Assembly: GCA_037039925.1 (NCBI GenBank)
Contig: JAXRKP010000010.1
Location: 185,940 to 249,939, forward strand
Source of the DNA: Doris montereyensis
Lineage: Eukaryota; Mollusca; Gastropoda; Nudibranchia; Dorididae
Direction of reading: 5' to 3'
DNA length: 64,000 bases
The translations under genes and the position numbers were made by a program. Below the pieces are notes generated by a model. That model searched no databases. It worked only from the letters and a program-made list of their open reading frames with translations, and was not told the DNA's origin. Shown here piece after piece: positions 1-11,297 of this stretch. How positions within the stretch are numbered: position 1 is the stretch's first letter; each line of letters starts with the position of its first letter.

Positions 1-124
1 TCTCTGTTGCCTCGGTCTGTCTGTCTGTCTCTTCTCGCTCTCTTCTATTTCGTCTTCATCTTCTTCATCTTCTTCTCGCGTGGTGTAAATTGTGTGTAAT
101 CGAGAAACATGAGGCTCAAGTCAA

Positions 125-127
<3 letters not shown>

Positions 128-213
<86 letters not shown>

Positions 214-400
214 GACAAAGACAGAGAGAGAGAGAGAGCTAAGGAGAATAAGAGAGAGAGAGAGAGGGAAACAGACAGACAGACAGAGATAGATAGAGAG
301 AGAGAAATACACACAGAGAGAGAGACAGACATACAGACAGACAGACATACAGACAAACAGAGACAAAGACACAGAGAGAGAGAGAGAGCTAAGGAGAATA

Positions 401-433
<33 letters not shown>

Positions 434-452
434 GATAGATAGAGAGAAATAC

Positions 453-547
<95 letters not shown>

Positions 548-570
548 GAGAGAGAGTGTGTGTGTGTGTG
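128..570 (+). repeat. (GA)n/(GACA)n compound microsatellite
   Basis: Long (GA)n runs at 128-188 and 450-523 with (GACA)n blocks. A larger unit beginning GAGCTAAGGAGAATAAGAGA occurs twice (about 236 and 386). The predicted Ser-Leu or Arg-Glu proteins are repeat artefacts. Confidence 0.95.
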
Positions 571-574
571 TTGT

Positions 575-695
575 GTGTGTGTGTGAAGTGTCTTTCTCAA
601 GTAACTCAACGTCGGATCTAGCTTCGCTAAGATTCGAACCCGGGACCTCATGATCCCCAGTCACCCAGTCTTTCAACTCGGCCACCGACGCCATA
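575..695 (-). mobile_element. SINE-1, tRNA-derived head
   Basis: The minus strand reads GGTGGCCGAGTTGAAAGACT (A box-like), then GGTTCGAATC (B box) near 634-643, then CTTGAGAAAGACACTT running straight into the (CA)n/(GA)n tract. The typical SINE-1 tail is absent. Confidence 0.75.
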
Positions 696-753
696 TATAA
701 TATTAAATGTACTAATATTATATTAGATGATGTTGAAACAAAGGAAGCTTCAC

Positions 754-1944
754 TTAAGGCCGCCTTTAGATAGGGCTTCATTTTTCATTATTCATTCTTC
801 ATTCTTCACGAAGGAAACGAAAATAGCAATATAGAAAAAGAGTAGGACCTTTAGATAGAGATTCATTTTTCACTCTTTACTCTTCATCGATGAATAAGTG
901 AATAACCCTCCTGACAACAAGAAATGAACTTGCTCATTTCTAGTGTGATTTGGAATGAAGAGAGATGGGGGCGTGGCTTCTTTTATTTCAAAAACACATC
1001 TTTGTCACAAAATCAAAATCTGAGTTCAAAATCGAAATTCTCATTTAATTCTAGTGTTGTTTGAAACTAATTACTATATGATTATTAAGTTTTTAAGTTT
1101 AACATAAATAATTGGAAATCCCGGTAACAAGGAAATAGGTCATATGCAAGTGCGATTGCAGAGACACTCCAGTCCTAGGTTGCTGCAGTCAATAATAATT
1201 AATTTACATTATTATTGGCTGCAGTATACACTCGGTGTATTTTGAGTCGCGCGCGGACTTGCGCAGGAACGGATTTGCGCAGCACAATAGTTTAAAAACA
1301 ATGGCGCTTTCAAGGAGACAGAAACTAGCTCTGTGGTTATGGTTATGGTGGCGTCGATTGCAATGATTTGTGTCGGCCTTGTCGTAAATGGCTGGTCTAG
1401 ATTGAACTTCCAAAATAAAATGTTCGTTGTAAATCTGGTAGATTGAACTTCCAAAACAAGGTGTTCGTCGTAAATGGCTGATCTAGATTGAACTTCCAAA
1501 ACAAGGTGTTCGTCGTAAATGGCTGGTCTAAATTGAACTTCCAAAATAAGGTGTTCATCGTTAAAAGACATTTTATCTTGAAACATGAGTTGACAGAGCA
1601 ATGAATAAAAGTAAAATAAAAGAGTTGTATCAAACCCTTCCTCAAATTACTATTTTTTTTAAAGCGGGGAAATTCTGTCTGGTCTTTTTTCTTTTTTGTA
1701 TTTTCTTTGTTAGGGTGGGAATAAAAATGTTCATATTAGTTTATATGGTGCTGACCTGAGAAAGGTTAGACCATGTGTATTTGTTGGGAAAACCCCAACA
1801 ATCAAGAAAATGAAGAGTGAAAAGTGGAAGTGAAAAATGAAATGCGAAAAATAAAGCCCTATCTAAAGGCGGCTTACACAATCAAGAACATGAAGAGTGA
1901 AAAGTGAAGAGTGCAATATGAAGTCCTATCTAAAGGCAGCCTAC
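754..1944. mobile_element. fold-back-like element with compound inverted repeats
   Basis: The left arm (about 754-890) contains GCCTTTAGATAGGGCTTCAT followed by runs of TTCATTNTTCACTCTTCA, then CCTTTAGATAGAGATTCAT. The right arm (about 1795-1944) carries the inverse unit twice (ATGAAGAGTGAAAAGTG..CCCTATCTAAAGGCGGC and ..CCTATCTAAAGGCAGCC). The centre holds a 45-bp minisatellite and a small hairpin (CTGCAG-bounded, 1185-1226). No coding sequence. Confidence 0.55.
1383..1565 (+). repeat. 45-bp minisatellite, about four units
   Basis: The unit begins CGTAAATGGCTGGTCTAGAT and continues TGAACTTCCAAAACAAGGTG, then TTCGT. The two central units (from about 1470 and 1515) are 45 bp; the outer ones are shorter or diverged. 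On the minus strand it reads as repeated FWKFNLDQPFTTN, which I take as incidental. Confidence 0.8.
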
Positions 1945-2144
1945 AATGTAAATTAGTTTATGCCCCAAATGTTACACCAAGAGCAGGGAACAGCGCTATA
2001 GTTATATTACTAATACAGTGCTATGGCAGGCCTAGTAACGACACGCGACCTTGAAAAAAACACAATTAGTATTATTCATGTAGTACTAGATCTAGTAGTA
2101 ATAGACCGATGCGTAGTGTAGTTCTCAGACAGGCGTAATGAGGG

Positions 2145-2588
<444 letters not shown>

Positions 2589-2923
2589 AGCTGTGGCCAG
2601 TGATGTACAGCACCGTTGTACTCTGTCCTCCATAAAATGCACACTAGGTCTTCATTACTGTAAGTTTTCTTGGGTTTTTTTTTTTTTTAGGGGTGGGGTT
2701 GGTCCCGTCAGCATTCATGGATTCAATAGAAATTAAGAATTAGAATTATAAGAAAATTTTGGCTACGTGACAATTAGTTTTTGTGGTTTTTCTTTGAATC
2801 ACGACAGCAATAATCCAAGATGACATTTCCTTTTTTGAAGTGAGGTATTACGATATCTTCGTGGAAGTTATGATTTACTGGTGACTCTTACTCTTAATCT
2901 TACCTCCTATATTCCCACTGTTG

Positions 2924-2925
<2 letters not shown>

Positions 2926-2998
<73 letters not shown>

Positions 2999-3018
2999 GA
3001 GGGAGGGAGGGAGGGAGG

Positions 3019-3055
<37 letters not shown>
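2926..3055 (+). repeat. (GA)n and (GGGA)n array
   Basis: (GA)n begins directly after TTGCTTGAGAG, with a (GGGA)n block at 2995-3025. A (CA)n tract follows at 3161-3201 and a purine-rich GAA stretch at 3230-3330. Confidence 0.95.
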
Positions 3056-3057
<2 letters not shown>

Positions 3058-3158
3058 AAAGTAACAGAGAATTTGTGAAATAGCCATTTATATCTTTTTT
3101 TAAGAAAAAAAAAGAAAAGGAAAGAAATAAAGCAAAATGGAAGATTAAAGACACCCAC

Positions 3159-3208
<50 letters not shown>

Positions 3209-3607
3209 GCTGGCGGTAGAAGAAGACCAAAAAAAACGGAGAAGAAGGAGAAGAAATTGATGATGATGATGAAGAAAGAAGAAGAAGAAGAAGAGAAAAA
3301 TGATGACGATGAAGAAGAAGAAGGAATAATTCATTAAGTAACATTATAACCATATTCTCAAGAGTTTGAAGGTCAACAATTGGATTCGAAACTTCTACTT
3401 GTGTTACTGTTAGTATCATCTTTATCCCTCCCCATGTATTCATTCACATTTGTGTCAAGTGATATTGTTAAACGGATAATTAAACCAAAAATAAGCCCCA
3501 ACGATTCGATGCATTTGATACATTTGCCCAAAGGAAAGATATTCTACATGCGTAGAGAAATAAGTATCCACACATATTATTATCCCAACCACCAGATATA
3601 TATATGT

Positions 3608-3715
3608 GCGGTGACCTCAAAGTGAATTAAGAGGAAACAAGTTACTAGTTAGATGAGAGACATGTGAAAGCTTGAAATGAGAGACTTGACATAGGTCTTA
3701 CCAGTAGACCCGCCA
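3608..3715 (+). repeat. dispersed repeat R1
   Basis: GTGACCTCAAAGTGAATTAAGAGGAAACA followed by GATGAGAGA-type sequence and CTTACCAGTAGACCCGCC. The consensus from other copies is ATCTCAGGGTGAATTAAGAG, GAAACAGCAAGATGAAAG, GTAGGACCTACCAGTAGCGC. Confidence 0.55.
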
Positions 3716-3779
3716 GCTACACACTCTACACATTAACTCATGAACGTTCTTCTTCTTCGTGTAATTAGTGTAATAAATA

Positions 3780-4860
3780 TTATTGAAGAGGGGATTTGAA
3801 TGTAAAGAAAAGAAGAGATGATTCGCTTGTTTTTGTCTGTTCTTGGGTTGTTGTTTATTTTGTTGTGTGTGTATGTGTGTATGTGTGTGTGTAATTATTT
3901 GGCTAGAGCATATCAGGAGGGGGGGCACACTTTTTTAATAACTGCTATTGGATCTGTTACTTGCACAACGTGCATATGGCACCTGTGAAATTTTCACTCA
4001 TGTTTTATAGAATCATAGGATGAATAGTCTGAAAGACTATACTGGTTTGATATACCTTTGAAAAAAATAAACTCATAGATATATAGGTAGTTATCATACA
4101 GGACTCAAGCTCTTGCCAGTCCGGCAATGTACTACTACAGGACTCTGCCGATATGACACAAATCTCTCTTGATTTAAATTGAAAAACCCACATCCACAAC
4201 TAAGGTGGTCTCTGGGGTTTTGGTAGTTTTTTATATAATTTTGCTCGGATTTCCCTGTAAATAAGATGAGATAAAAGAATATTTATATTGCGCCTTCCCT
4301 CAGAAGAGCTCAAGGCGCATTACAAGCAAAATGATTACACAGACATGGCATGCTATCGCTAAAACATTTTACATAAAACGGATGCATCAATAAAAAAAAT
4401 AGTATCACAATCAATTCAGTAAAAGCAAGCAATTCAATAAAATTCATTTAAATGTGTTGGAGAAGTAGTGGGTCTTCAAGCGAGATTTCAGTATATTCAA
4501 AGACTCTGCAGACTGGACGTCCCATGGTAAAATGTTCCAAATTTTGGCTGCTTGTGTTTGTAGGGCCCTATCTCCGAAAGTCGTAAGTTTGGTTTTGGGT
4601 GTTTGTATCATTTTCTTGCTCGCTGAGCATCTTTATTGTGCACAGAAAAAACAAAATCCCTCTTGAATTTTGTTTCTGAAAAGTTGGCATATCTGATAAC
4701 ATTGGGTTTTTATTTATATTGCGGCCCTTTAATTTATATTTCTTGTACATGTATTTAAGTGTAATGCTCTTACGTAGGGCCTACTATTTTTTGAAATTTT
4801 TAAGGGGCGATAAAGTTCAGGTTTTTTTTCTGGGCTTGTCCCCACCCCTGTATGGTAATT
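3780..4860 (+). repeat. block duplicated in inverted orientation at 30.7-31.25 kb
   Basis: Three segments (3780-3910, 3960-4157 and 4671-4860) recur in reverse complement at 31250-31110, 31085-30880 and 30870-30676, in collinear order. The difference is the LINE fragment 4176-4650, present only here. Similarity looks like roughly 80-90% by eye. Confidence 0.7.
4176..4650 (-). mobile_element. 5'-truncated CR1/L2-like LINE with 3'UTR
   Basis: The minus strand encodes KTKLTTFGDRALQTQAAKIW, NILPWDVQSAESLNILKSRL and KTHYF, the extreme C-terminus of a CR1/L2-type RT, followed by a 3'UTR. It is flanked by an imperfect TSD of about 18 bp (4158-4175 and 4651-4670, ACAAATCTCTCTTGATTT-like). The 3' end carries CCAAAACCCC..GACCACCTTAGTTGTGGATGTG, the same tail as SINE-1 in this window. 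Confidence 0.75.
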
Positions 4861-5094
4861 CCGCTAATAGAGTGCATATGACATCAATAACACAATGGCA
4901 AGAATTGGGAGTTGTCTGTCTGTCTGTATATCTGTCTGTCTCTGTCTCTCTTTCTCTGTCTCTCTGTGTCTCTCGGTCTCTGTCTGTTTGTCTGTATGTC
5001 TCTCTCCGTCTCTCTCTTTGCGTCCGTTACTGAACCGTCTATCAATCCATAAAATTCATGTATACTAATAATATTATGTATGTGCGTATGTTTA

Positions 5095-5260
5095 AATGCA
5101 AATGTTTCAGGTATGTATATATGTATGTATGTATGTATGTGTGTGTATGTATGTATGTATATCTATGTACAATGTATGTATGTATCCTTGTGTATATGCA
5201 TGTAAGTGTGTAAGTGTGTTCGTGTGTACACGTGTGTACGTTGGTAAGTATGTATTATGT
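5095..5260 (+). repeat. (GTAT)n-rich microsatellite
   Basis: Imperfect GTAT/GTGT repeats, in particular 5120-5160 and 5170-5190. The Cys/Val/Tyr-rich frames over it are not genes. From 5270 to 6550 I see only AT-rich DNA, with long A/T runs at 6140-6240. Confidence 0.85.
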
Positions 5261-6559
5261 ATGTGTGCCGTTATGTACAGGGAGTCTTGGAAAATAGAAG
5301 ACCCATTTAAATGGCAACATGCTGGCCAATTTTGCACTAATTTCAACAGAACTTCGAACAAATAAAAGTCGACCAAAAGGACGTCATGTGTTGAATAAAA
5401 TGAAGAAAATTGACCGACGTTTTCGAGAAATAACAAGTTTTGTTTAAAAGATCAACCAAAACCTCTGCCCGTCAATAATAATTATGGTTAGACGCTGATT
5501 TACTACCAACAATATTATCTAAATATAATAAAGTAATGAACGAGTTAAGTACCCAACTCGATTATATATTACGTAATATTACGCATTCGTGCGGTGACCG
5601 GGCTTTCTAGGATTTCCAGCCAAACCAAACCGGAGACCGACCAAACCTAGACTCTGGGTGCTATTTGTAACAAGCTCAGCCATTGGCTAGTTCGTGGACC
5701 ATCTTCCAGCGTGAAATCTCGTTTGCAAACATTACTACAGGATCATAGTCCAATAAAGTAAGTGGTAAATTGATTAATCATGCCATTTGCCAAAGTAATT
5801 CCCCATAATATGGATGGTTACTGCACTTATGTGGGTTTTCCTCATATTGTAATGGAAACATTCTCTCATTACTCTCAATGAACTGGTCAAAAGAAAAAAA
5901 AGATGGACTTAATTCTGTTAATTTAAACCTTATAATAGACTAGCTCTATATTGTTTACAGACTCACAGCACCACATCACTGAAAAAATAATAATAACATG
6001 TTCCCATAAATATAAGTTTTAAGATCAAACAATGCTTTATTTTAAAAGGAAACAATAGTAATAAATAATTGAGCTCAGAGCACTTTCTGAGAATAAACTA
6101 CATAAACAAAAATACATGTCTACAACAACGAAACACACGTACATAAAAAAAAATATTTTTAAATTTTAAAAAAATAATAAAATAATTAAAAAATAATAAT
6201 AATAATTTAAAAAAAAAAAAATTTTTTAATAAATAAATACACAAAAAAAATATACATATACATACACATAGTATGCACACACATGATTTACATAGAACGT
6301 TGTGAATGTTAAGAAACTAGGTCTAGGTGCAATGTAGGCCTACATATTATTCTAGATCTAAATCTAAATCTAGATCTAGAGTCTAATCAAACAAGGAACA
6401 ACAACACTATTTGATTTGTTTTTGTGTGTGAATGAGTATGATATAGTCAATTAGTGACATTATTCTGGTGATCGGATGAATGTAAAATCAACAAATTCCG
6501 TTACGGCAATCCGATCACCCCGTTTATAAAGCTGTGCTTAGTACAACAACTCCATTATT

Positions 6560-7860
6560 TGCACGGGGTCTTCTAAGTGTTCTAAAGGTTTATTCCACTA
6601 CGGGGATACCCCATAGCTAATCTAAAGGTGTTTAGCTTCTTAACCTCGCATATATCCAACGCAATGACAACGACAGAAAAAGAAAACAAAAACAAGAAAC
6701 TACACATCGGACTACTCAACGCACGTTCTATCATCAACAACAAAGGCATTCTAATAATATATATGATCTTATTACAGAAAAAGAAGCAGGCATCATTGTC
6801 ATCAATCACATGAACATAGCTTAACAATGAAAACATCGACAAATATTTTACCTGAAGGATATTCCTACTTCGCCGCAAGTAGACAACAAAGAAGAGGTGG
6901 GAATTATGCATATTCTTAAAGACAACTTGGACATCAAAGACATCTTTCTAAACAAAACGTATTGAACTATTGAACACAATGAAACTTGAGGGACACAATT
7001 ACTGTCTCATTGGAATCTACCGACCACCATGTTCCAAAAAAAAAACGAACTGAAACTAACCGATTTTTTTTAATGAATTTGACATTTTTCTTTTCGAAAA
7101 GTCCTCACAAGCAGGAAATCTTGTCATTGTCGGTGAGTTTAACATTCGTTTTGACGACCTCAAACATTCAAACACAGTAAAACTTAAATCTCTTTCCGAG
7201 TGAGCTGAACTTTCACAGCACATTAATGAGCAAACTCATATTGTGGACATATAATGGCCTAGTTCCTTGTTGGGAAGGATGATCCATTTGTTTAAATCTG
7301 TGGGTGTGGAAGAATGTGACATATCAATTATTACATATCCTCACTTTTCAACATCATCAAACCTAGTCCCACGCGTAAAACCATCTGCTAAAGGAAAACA
7401 AAAGAAATTAACATAGAAATCTTTTAAATTACGTATTGAAGAGCCAACTTATAACCAAGCTACAAGAACGAAACATGTCTGATATGATTGAGGTCTACAA
7501 CAAAACCCTCACATCTATATTGGACAAAATGTGCCCAGAAGTTTTAAAGAAAATTGTCATTCGATCGAAGACACAATGGTACACGTCCAAAATTCGAGAG
7601 GCACATTGAGGAAGACAAAACTTGAAGTGCACAAGCAAATTTACTTCGAAGTCAAAAATAGACGGAACCGTCTGATCAACGATACTCGTACATAATATCT
7701 GAAGGATCAGCTAACAATATCATGCAGTCGAAATACTGCAAACCTGGTCAAAACTCTAAATGACTTCACGAAGCTGGGGAATCATCAGCAGAACAACATT
7801 CCAACTTGCGAATGCCCGAGTGAACTGGCACAGCGATTTGCAGACTTTTTAGACTCAAAA
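6560..7860 (+). mobile_element. LINE-A (CR1-like), 5' part
   Basis: An endonuclease region reads LHIGLLNARSIINNKG near 6690 and is degenerate beyond it. The part ahead of the RT ends ELAQRFADFLDSK at 7860, where LINE-B copy 1 begins. The matching continuation starts at 11298. Many stops and shifts show it is old. The true 5' end is not visible. Confidence 0.7.
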
Positions 7861-7870
7861 GATCTGTGAC

Positions 7871-10800
7871 CCGAGCAGTGGACAGGTAAGCACTGTAAGG
7901 GGAGTAGATGATCTCGCCCTCCACGAGTCTCCTGCTGCCTTACAGGTCGGTCTTGGCTGACCAACGGATAAGGAAGTAAACCGAGACAGGAAATAACCTG
8001 CTGCCTTGCAGGCCGGTCTTGACTGACCAAAGGCTAAGGGAGTAAACCCTGACAGAAAATAACAGCATGCTGCCTTGCAGGCTGGTCTTGAATGACCAAA
8101 GGCTAAGGGAGTTAACCCTGACAGAAAATAACAAGGTCTGGTAGGGGGCCTCAAGGTGGCAGCCCCACCATCTACCTAGGGTACAGTGGGCTAATCCCCT
8201 GCTTATCCAAAACTAAACTAATTCAGAGAAATAAATGCAATATACCCGGCTTGACCTTTCAGCGACAAATACGGACACGAACACGGACTGTGATTTTTGG
8301 AAAATGGAACGTTAGGGCAATAAATGGAAAAAAGATAGAATTAGTAGAAGAAATGAAGAAAAAAAAGTTGACATTTTGGCATTACAGAAACAAAAAAAAA
8401 AAAGGACAAGGAATTGAAAATGTGGGACCAAATAATATTTTAATCTTCTCATGAGTAGATGTCAAAGATAGAGCTAGAGCAGGAGTAGGCCTCCTAGTGC
8501 ATAAAAGGCATGACAAAATACTAGAAAGTTGGAAATTTATAAGCCCACGGCTATTAGAGGTAAATGTTAAACCAAAAGGAAGCAAAAATTAAATTATTAA
8601 TAGCTTATGGACCAAACAAAGACGCAACTAAAGAAGAAAACGATATCTTCGAAAACGATTTACAAATAGCTGCAGAGAATCTTAAACTTAAACACAAACA
8701 GAAACTAATGCGTTTAGGAGATTTAAACGCTAGAGTAGGCAACAATGTAGAAATAGAAACGAGGAGTAATAGGTAAAGAAGAAGAGACAACAACTTCTCC
8801 TAATGGAGAGAGACTAATAGATTTTTGCCTAAAGAATAACATTAACATGAAAATAGCAAACACCATTTTTCCTCATAAAGATATCCACAAATATACAAGA
8901 CAAGGGTAAATGAAGACAGGTGTGAAAAATCAATAATAGACTACATAATAGTTAGCAGCTCCCTTTTTACAGTACATTGGATGCAAGAGTAAACAGAAGA
9001 GCTGAAATAGTTAGTGATCATCACCTAGTGATTGCCAAAATGAGATAACTGACTGAAGAAAACAAACAGAAAAGAGAAGAGAAGAAAGCTACTTAATTCA
9101 AAATAGATGAACTAAATAAACCAATAGCAAAACAAATATATATATACATTACCAATCTGGGATAAAAAGATTTATCAGTGAAAGACAGATGGATCTGAAT
9201 GATAGCACAATAGAAGAAAAGTGGCAATTGTATAAACACTCCTCAGTTGTTCTGAAGAGGCCTGTGGTGGTGGTAGGAAACAAATTAAAGGAGATAGGAA
9301 AAGAACAGCATGGTGGAATGATAATGTCAAGACTAAAATCAAAGAAAAGAAGGATACCTTGAAGAAATACTTGCAAACAAAGAGACCAGAGGATAAGAAT
9401 AGACTACATGAATAAAAGACCTATCGCCAAAGAGGAAGTAAGGAAAGCAAAACAGGAACAATGGAAAGAGTTTGGACAAGGACTTCAAGAAAATATCAAG
9501 GAAATCAAAAAGCTCTTCTGGGGAGGGGGGGGGCAATGAAGAACATGAGAAGGACCAAGCATGCCCAGTACGACAAATTAAGAACGCCAAAGAGAAATAA
9601 TGAAAGAAGACAGCCTAATCATTGAAACATGGAGAAAGCATTTTCAACAATTACATAATCCCTTTAGAACATATGAAATGAGGAGTAAAGATCAATTAGT
9701 AAGAGTATCAAGTAATCCAGAGGAGACAGCTGAAGATGTAGATATTTCAATGGAAGAAATCCAAACAGCTATAAGAAAAGCGAAATTAGGAAAAGCCTCA
9801 AGAGCACATCAAGTTTATCCAAAATGATTAAGACCCAAGGGAGAGAGGCAGACAAACTACTACGTGCAATATGCCAACAAGTATGGAAGTCCAAACAGGT
9901 GCCAGACGACTGGAAAAGGGGAACGGTAGTACCAGTACATAATAAAGGGTCAACTATGGAATGCTCAAACTATGGAGGAATATCATTACTTTAACTTACT
10001 TAGCGTACCAGGAAAGTGTATGCCAGGATACTGGAAATGAGACTAAGGAAAAGAGTAGAGGATCAGATTGAAGGGCATCAGAGTGGATTTAGACCAGGAA
10101 GAAGTGAAGAAGACCACATATTTACAATAAGACAAATAATAGAAAACTTTCTTTGAGAAAAACATTGACTTGCACCTGTGTTTTATAGACTTAGAAAAGG
10201 CATTTGACATTGTGAGGAAGGACGAACTATAGCATTCCTTAAAAGAACACAATGTAGAGCAAAATTTAATAGAAGCTATTGAAAGTTTTTACAATAAACC
10301 AAAATGTGCAGTGAGAGTAGCTGGAAATGTATCTGCAGAATTTGATGTAGATATAGGAGCAAGACAGGGTAGTGTCCTAAGTCCTCTTTGTTTATCACAT
10401 TTATGGATTCAGTCGCAAAGGCATCCTCAAAAAATGAAGAAAATGAATGAAGGTATGTGGAAGCTCAAACCAGTAAATGTATCAATGCTTTCATTTGTCG
10501 ATGATTTAGTTTTGTTTGGAAAATCAGAAAGTAACCTTCAGTCGAATATCAACATTGTGAACAATGAACTAAATAAAAGAGGAATGAGAGTAAATGCAAA
10601 GAAAACCAAAAACAATGCTAGTAACTAGGGAAGCTAAAACACAAAACCTTAAACAAGTTCAAAGTTACAATTACCTAGGAGTAATGATTAACTCAGAGGG
10701 GAAACTAAGAGAAGAAATCAGCCAGAGAATCAAAAAGGCAAGTGCAATATATAACCATCTAGGAAAGGCATTTGTAAGTAAACTAGAATTGTCAACAAAA

Positions 10801-11287
10801 ACCAAAAAGGCAGTATACAACACAGTTTATTGTCCTCCTCTCCTCTATGGCAGTGAAACCTGGACCTTAAACAGTCGAGGATACAGTAGAGTACAGGCAG
10901 CTGAAATGAAATATCTAAGAAGAGTAGTAGGGAAAACTAAAAGAGGCAAAATCAGAAACACAACAATAAGAGATCAAACCAAAGCAGGTGGCATCAAAAT
11001 TAAGATAGACATAAATAAATTGAGATGGTTTGGGCATGTAAACAGAATGAATGCCAATAGAATAGCTAAATCAGTATACAGTGCTAAAGCCCAAGGTAAA
11101 AGACCAAAAGGCAGACCTTGGAGATAGTGGGAAGAAGATATAAAAGAGGCATTAAAGCATAGATATTTAACATTTTTGGAAGGAAACAGAAAATGCCAGG
11201 ACAGGGCATCCTGGAGAAAGATCATCTCTGGCAACTGAACCCATACACCGAAAGGTAGAATGGGAACTGATAAAGAAAGAAAAGAAA
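7871..11287 (+). mobile_element. complete non-LTR retrotransposon LINE-B, copy 1
   Basis: Starts CCGAGCAGTGGACAGG and ends in a (GAAA)-like tail. Its 10-bp TSD GATCTGTGAC lies at 7861-7870 and 11288-11297. The 5' leader has three units of about 65 bp. The coding part is broken into frames: an endonuclease (GKWNVRAINGK near 8300, LIAYGPNKDATKEE, LGDLNARVGNNVE near 8720), a reverse transcriptase with GARQGSVLSPL near 10355 and FVDD at 10494-10505, then LRWFGHVNRMN with GKRPKGRPWR near 11030-11125. The overall layout is that of RTE/Jockey-like elements with an APE-type endonuclease; I cannot fix the clade. Several stops and shifts make it inactive as read. It interrupts LINE-A. Confidence 0.85.
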
Positions 11288-11297
11288 GATCTGTGAC

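Noticed and set aside
634..690. Possible functional tRNA genes from A and B boxes
   Set aside because: The cloverleaf stems do not close, and each is followed by SINE body sequence; the same heads recur at many places. They are SINE heads, not tRNA genes.
45..781. Long Ser/Leu/Val and Arg/Glu open frames over the GA arrays
   Set aside because: They follow from (GA)n and (GACA)n having no stops in several frames; no start context, no splice pattern, no conserved residues. The same applies at 2.1-2.6, 2.9-3.4, 32.0-32.3 and 47.8-48.1 kb.
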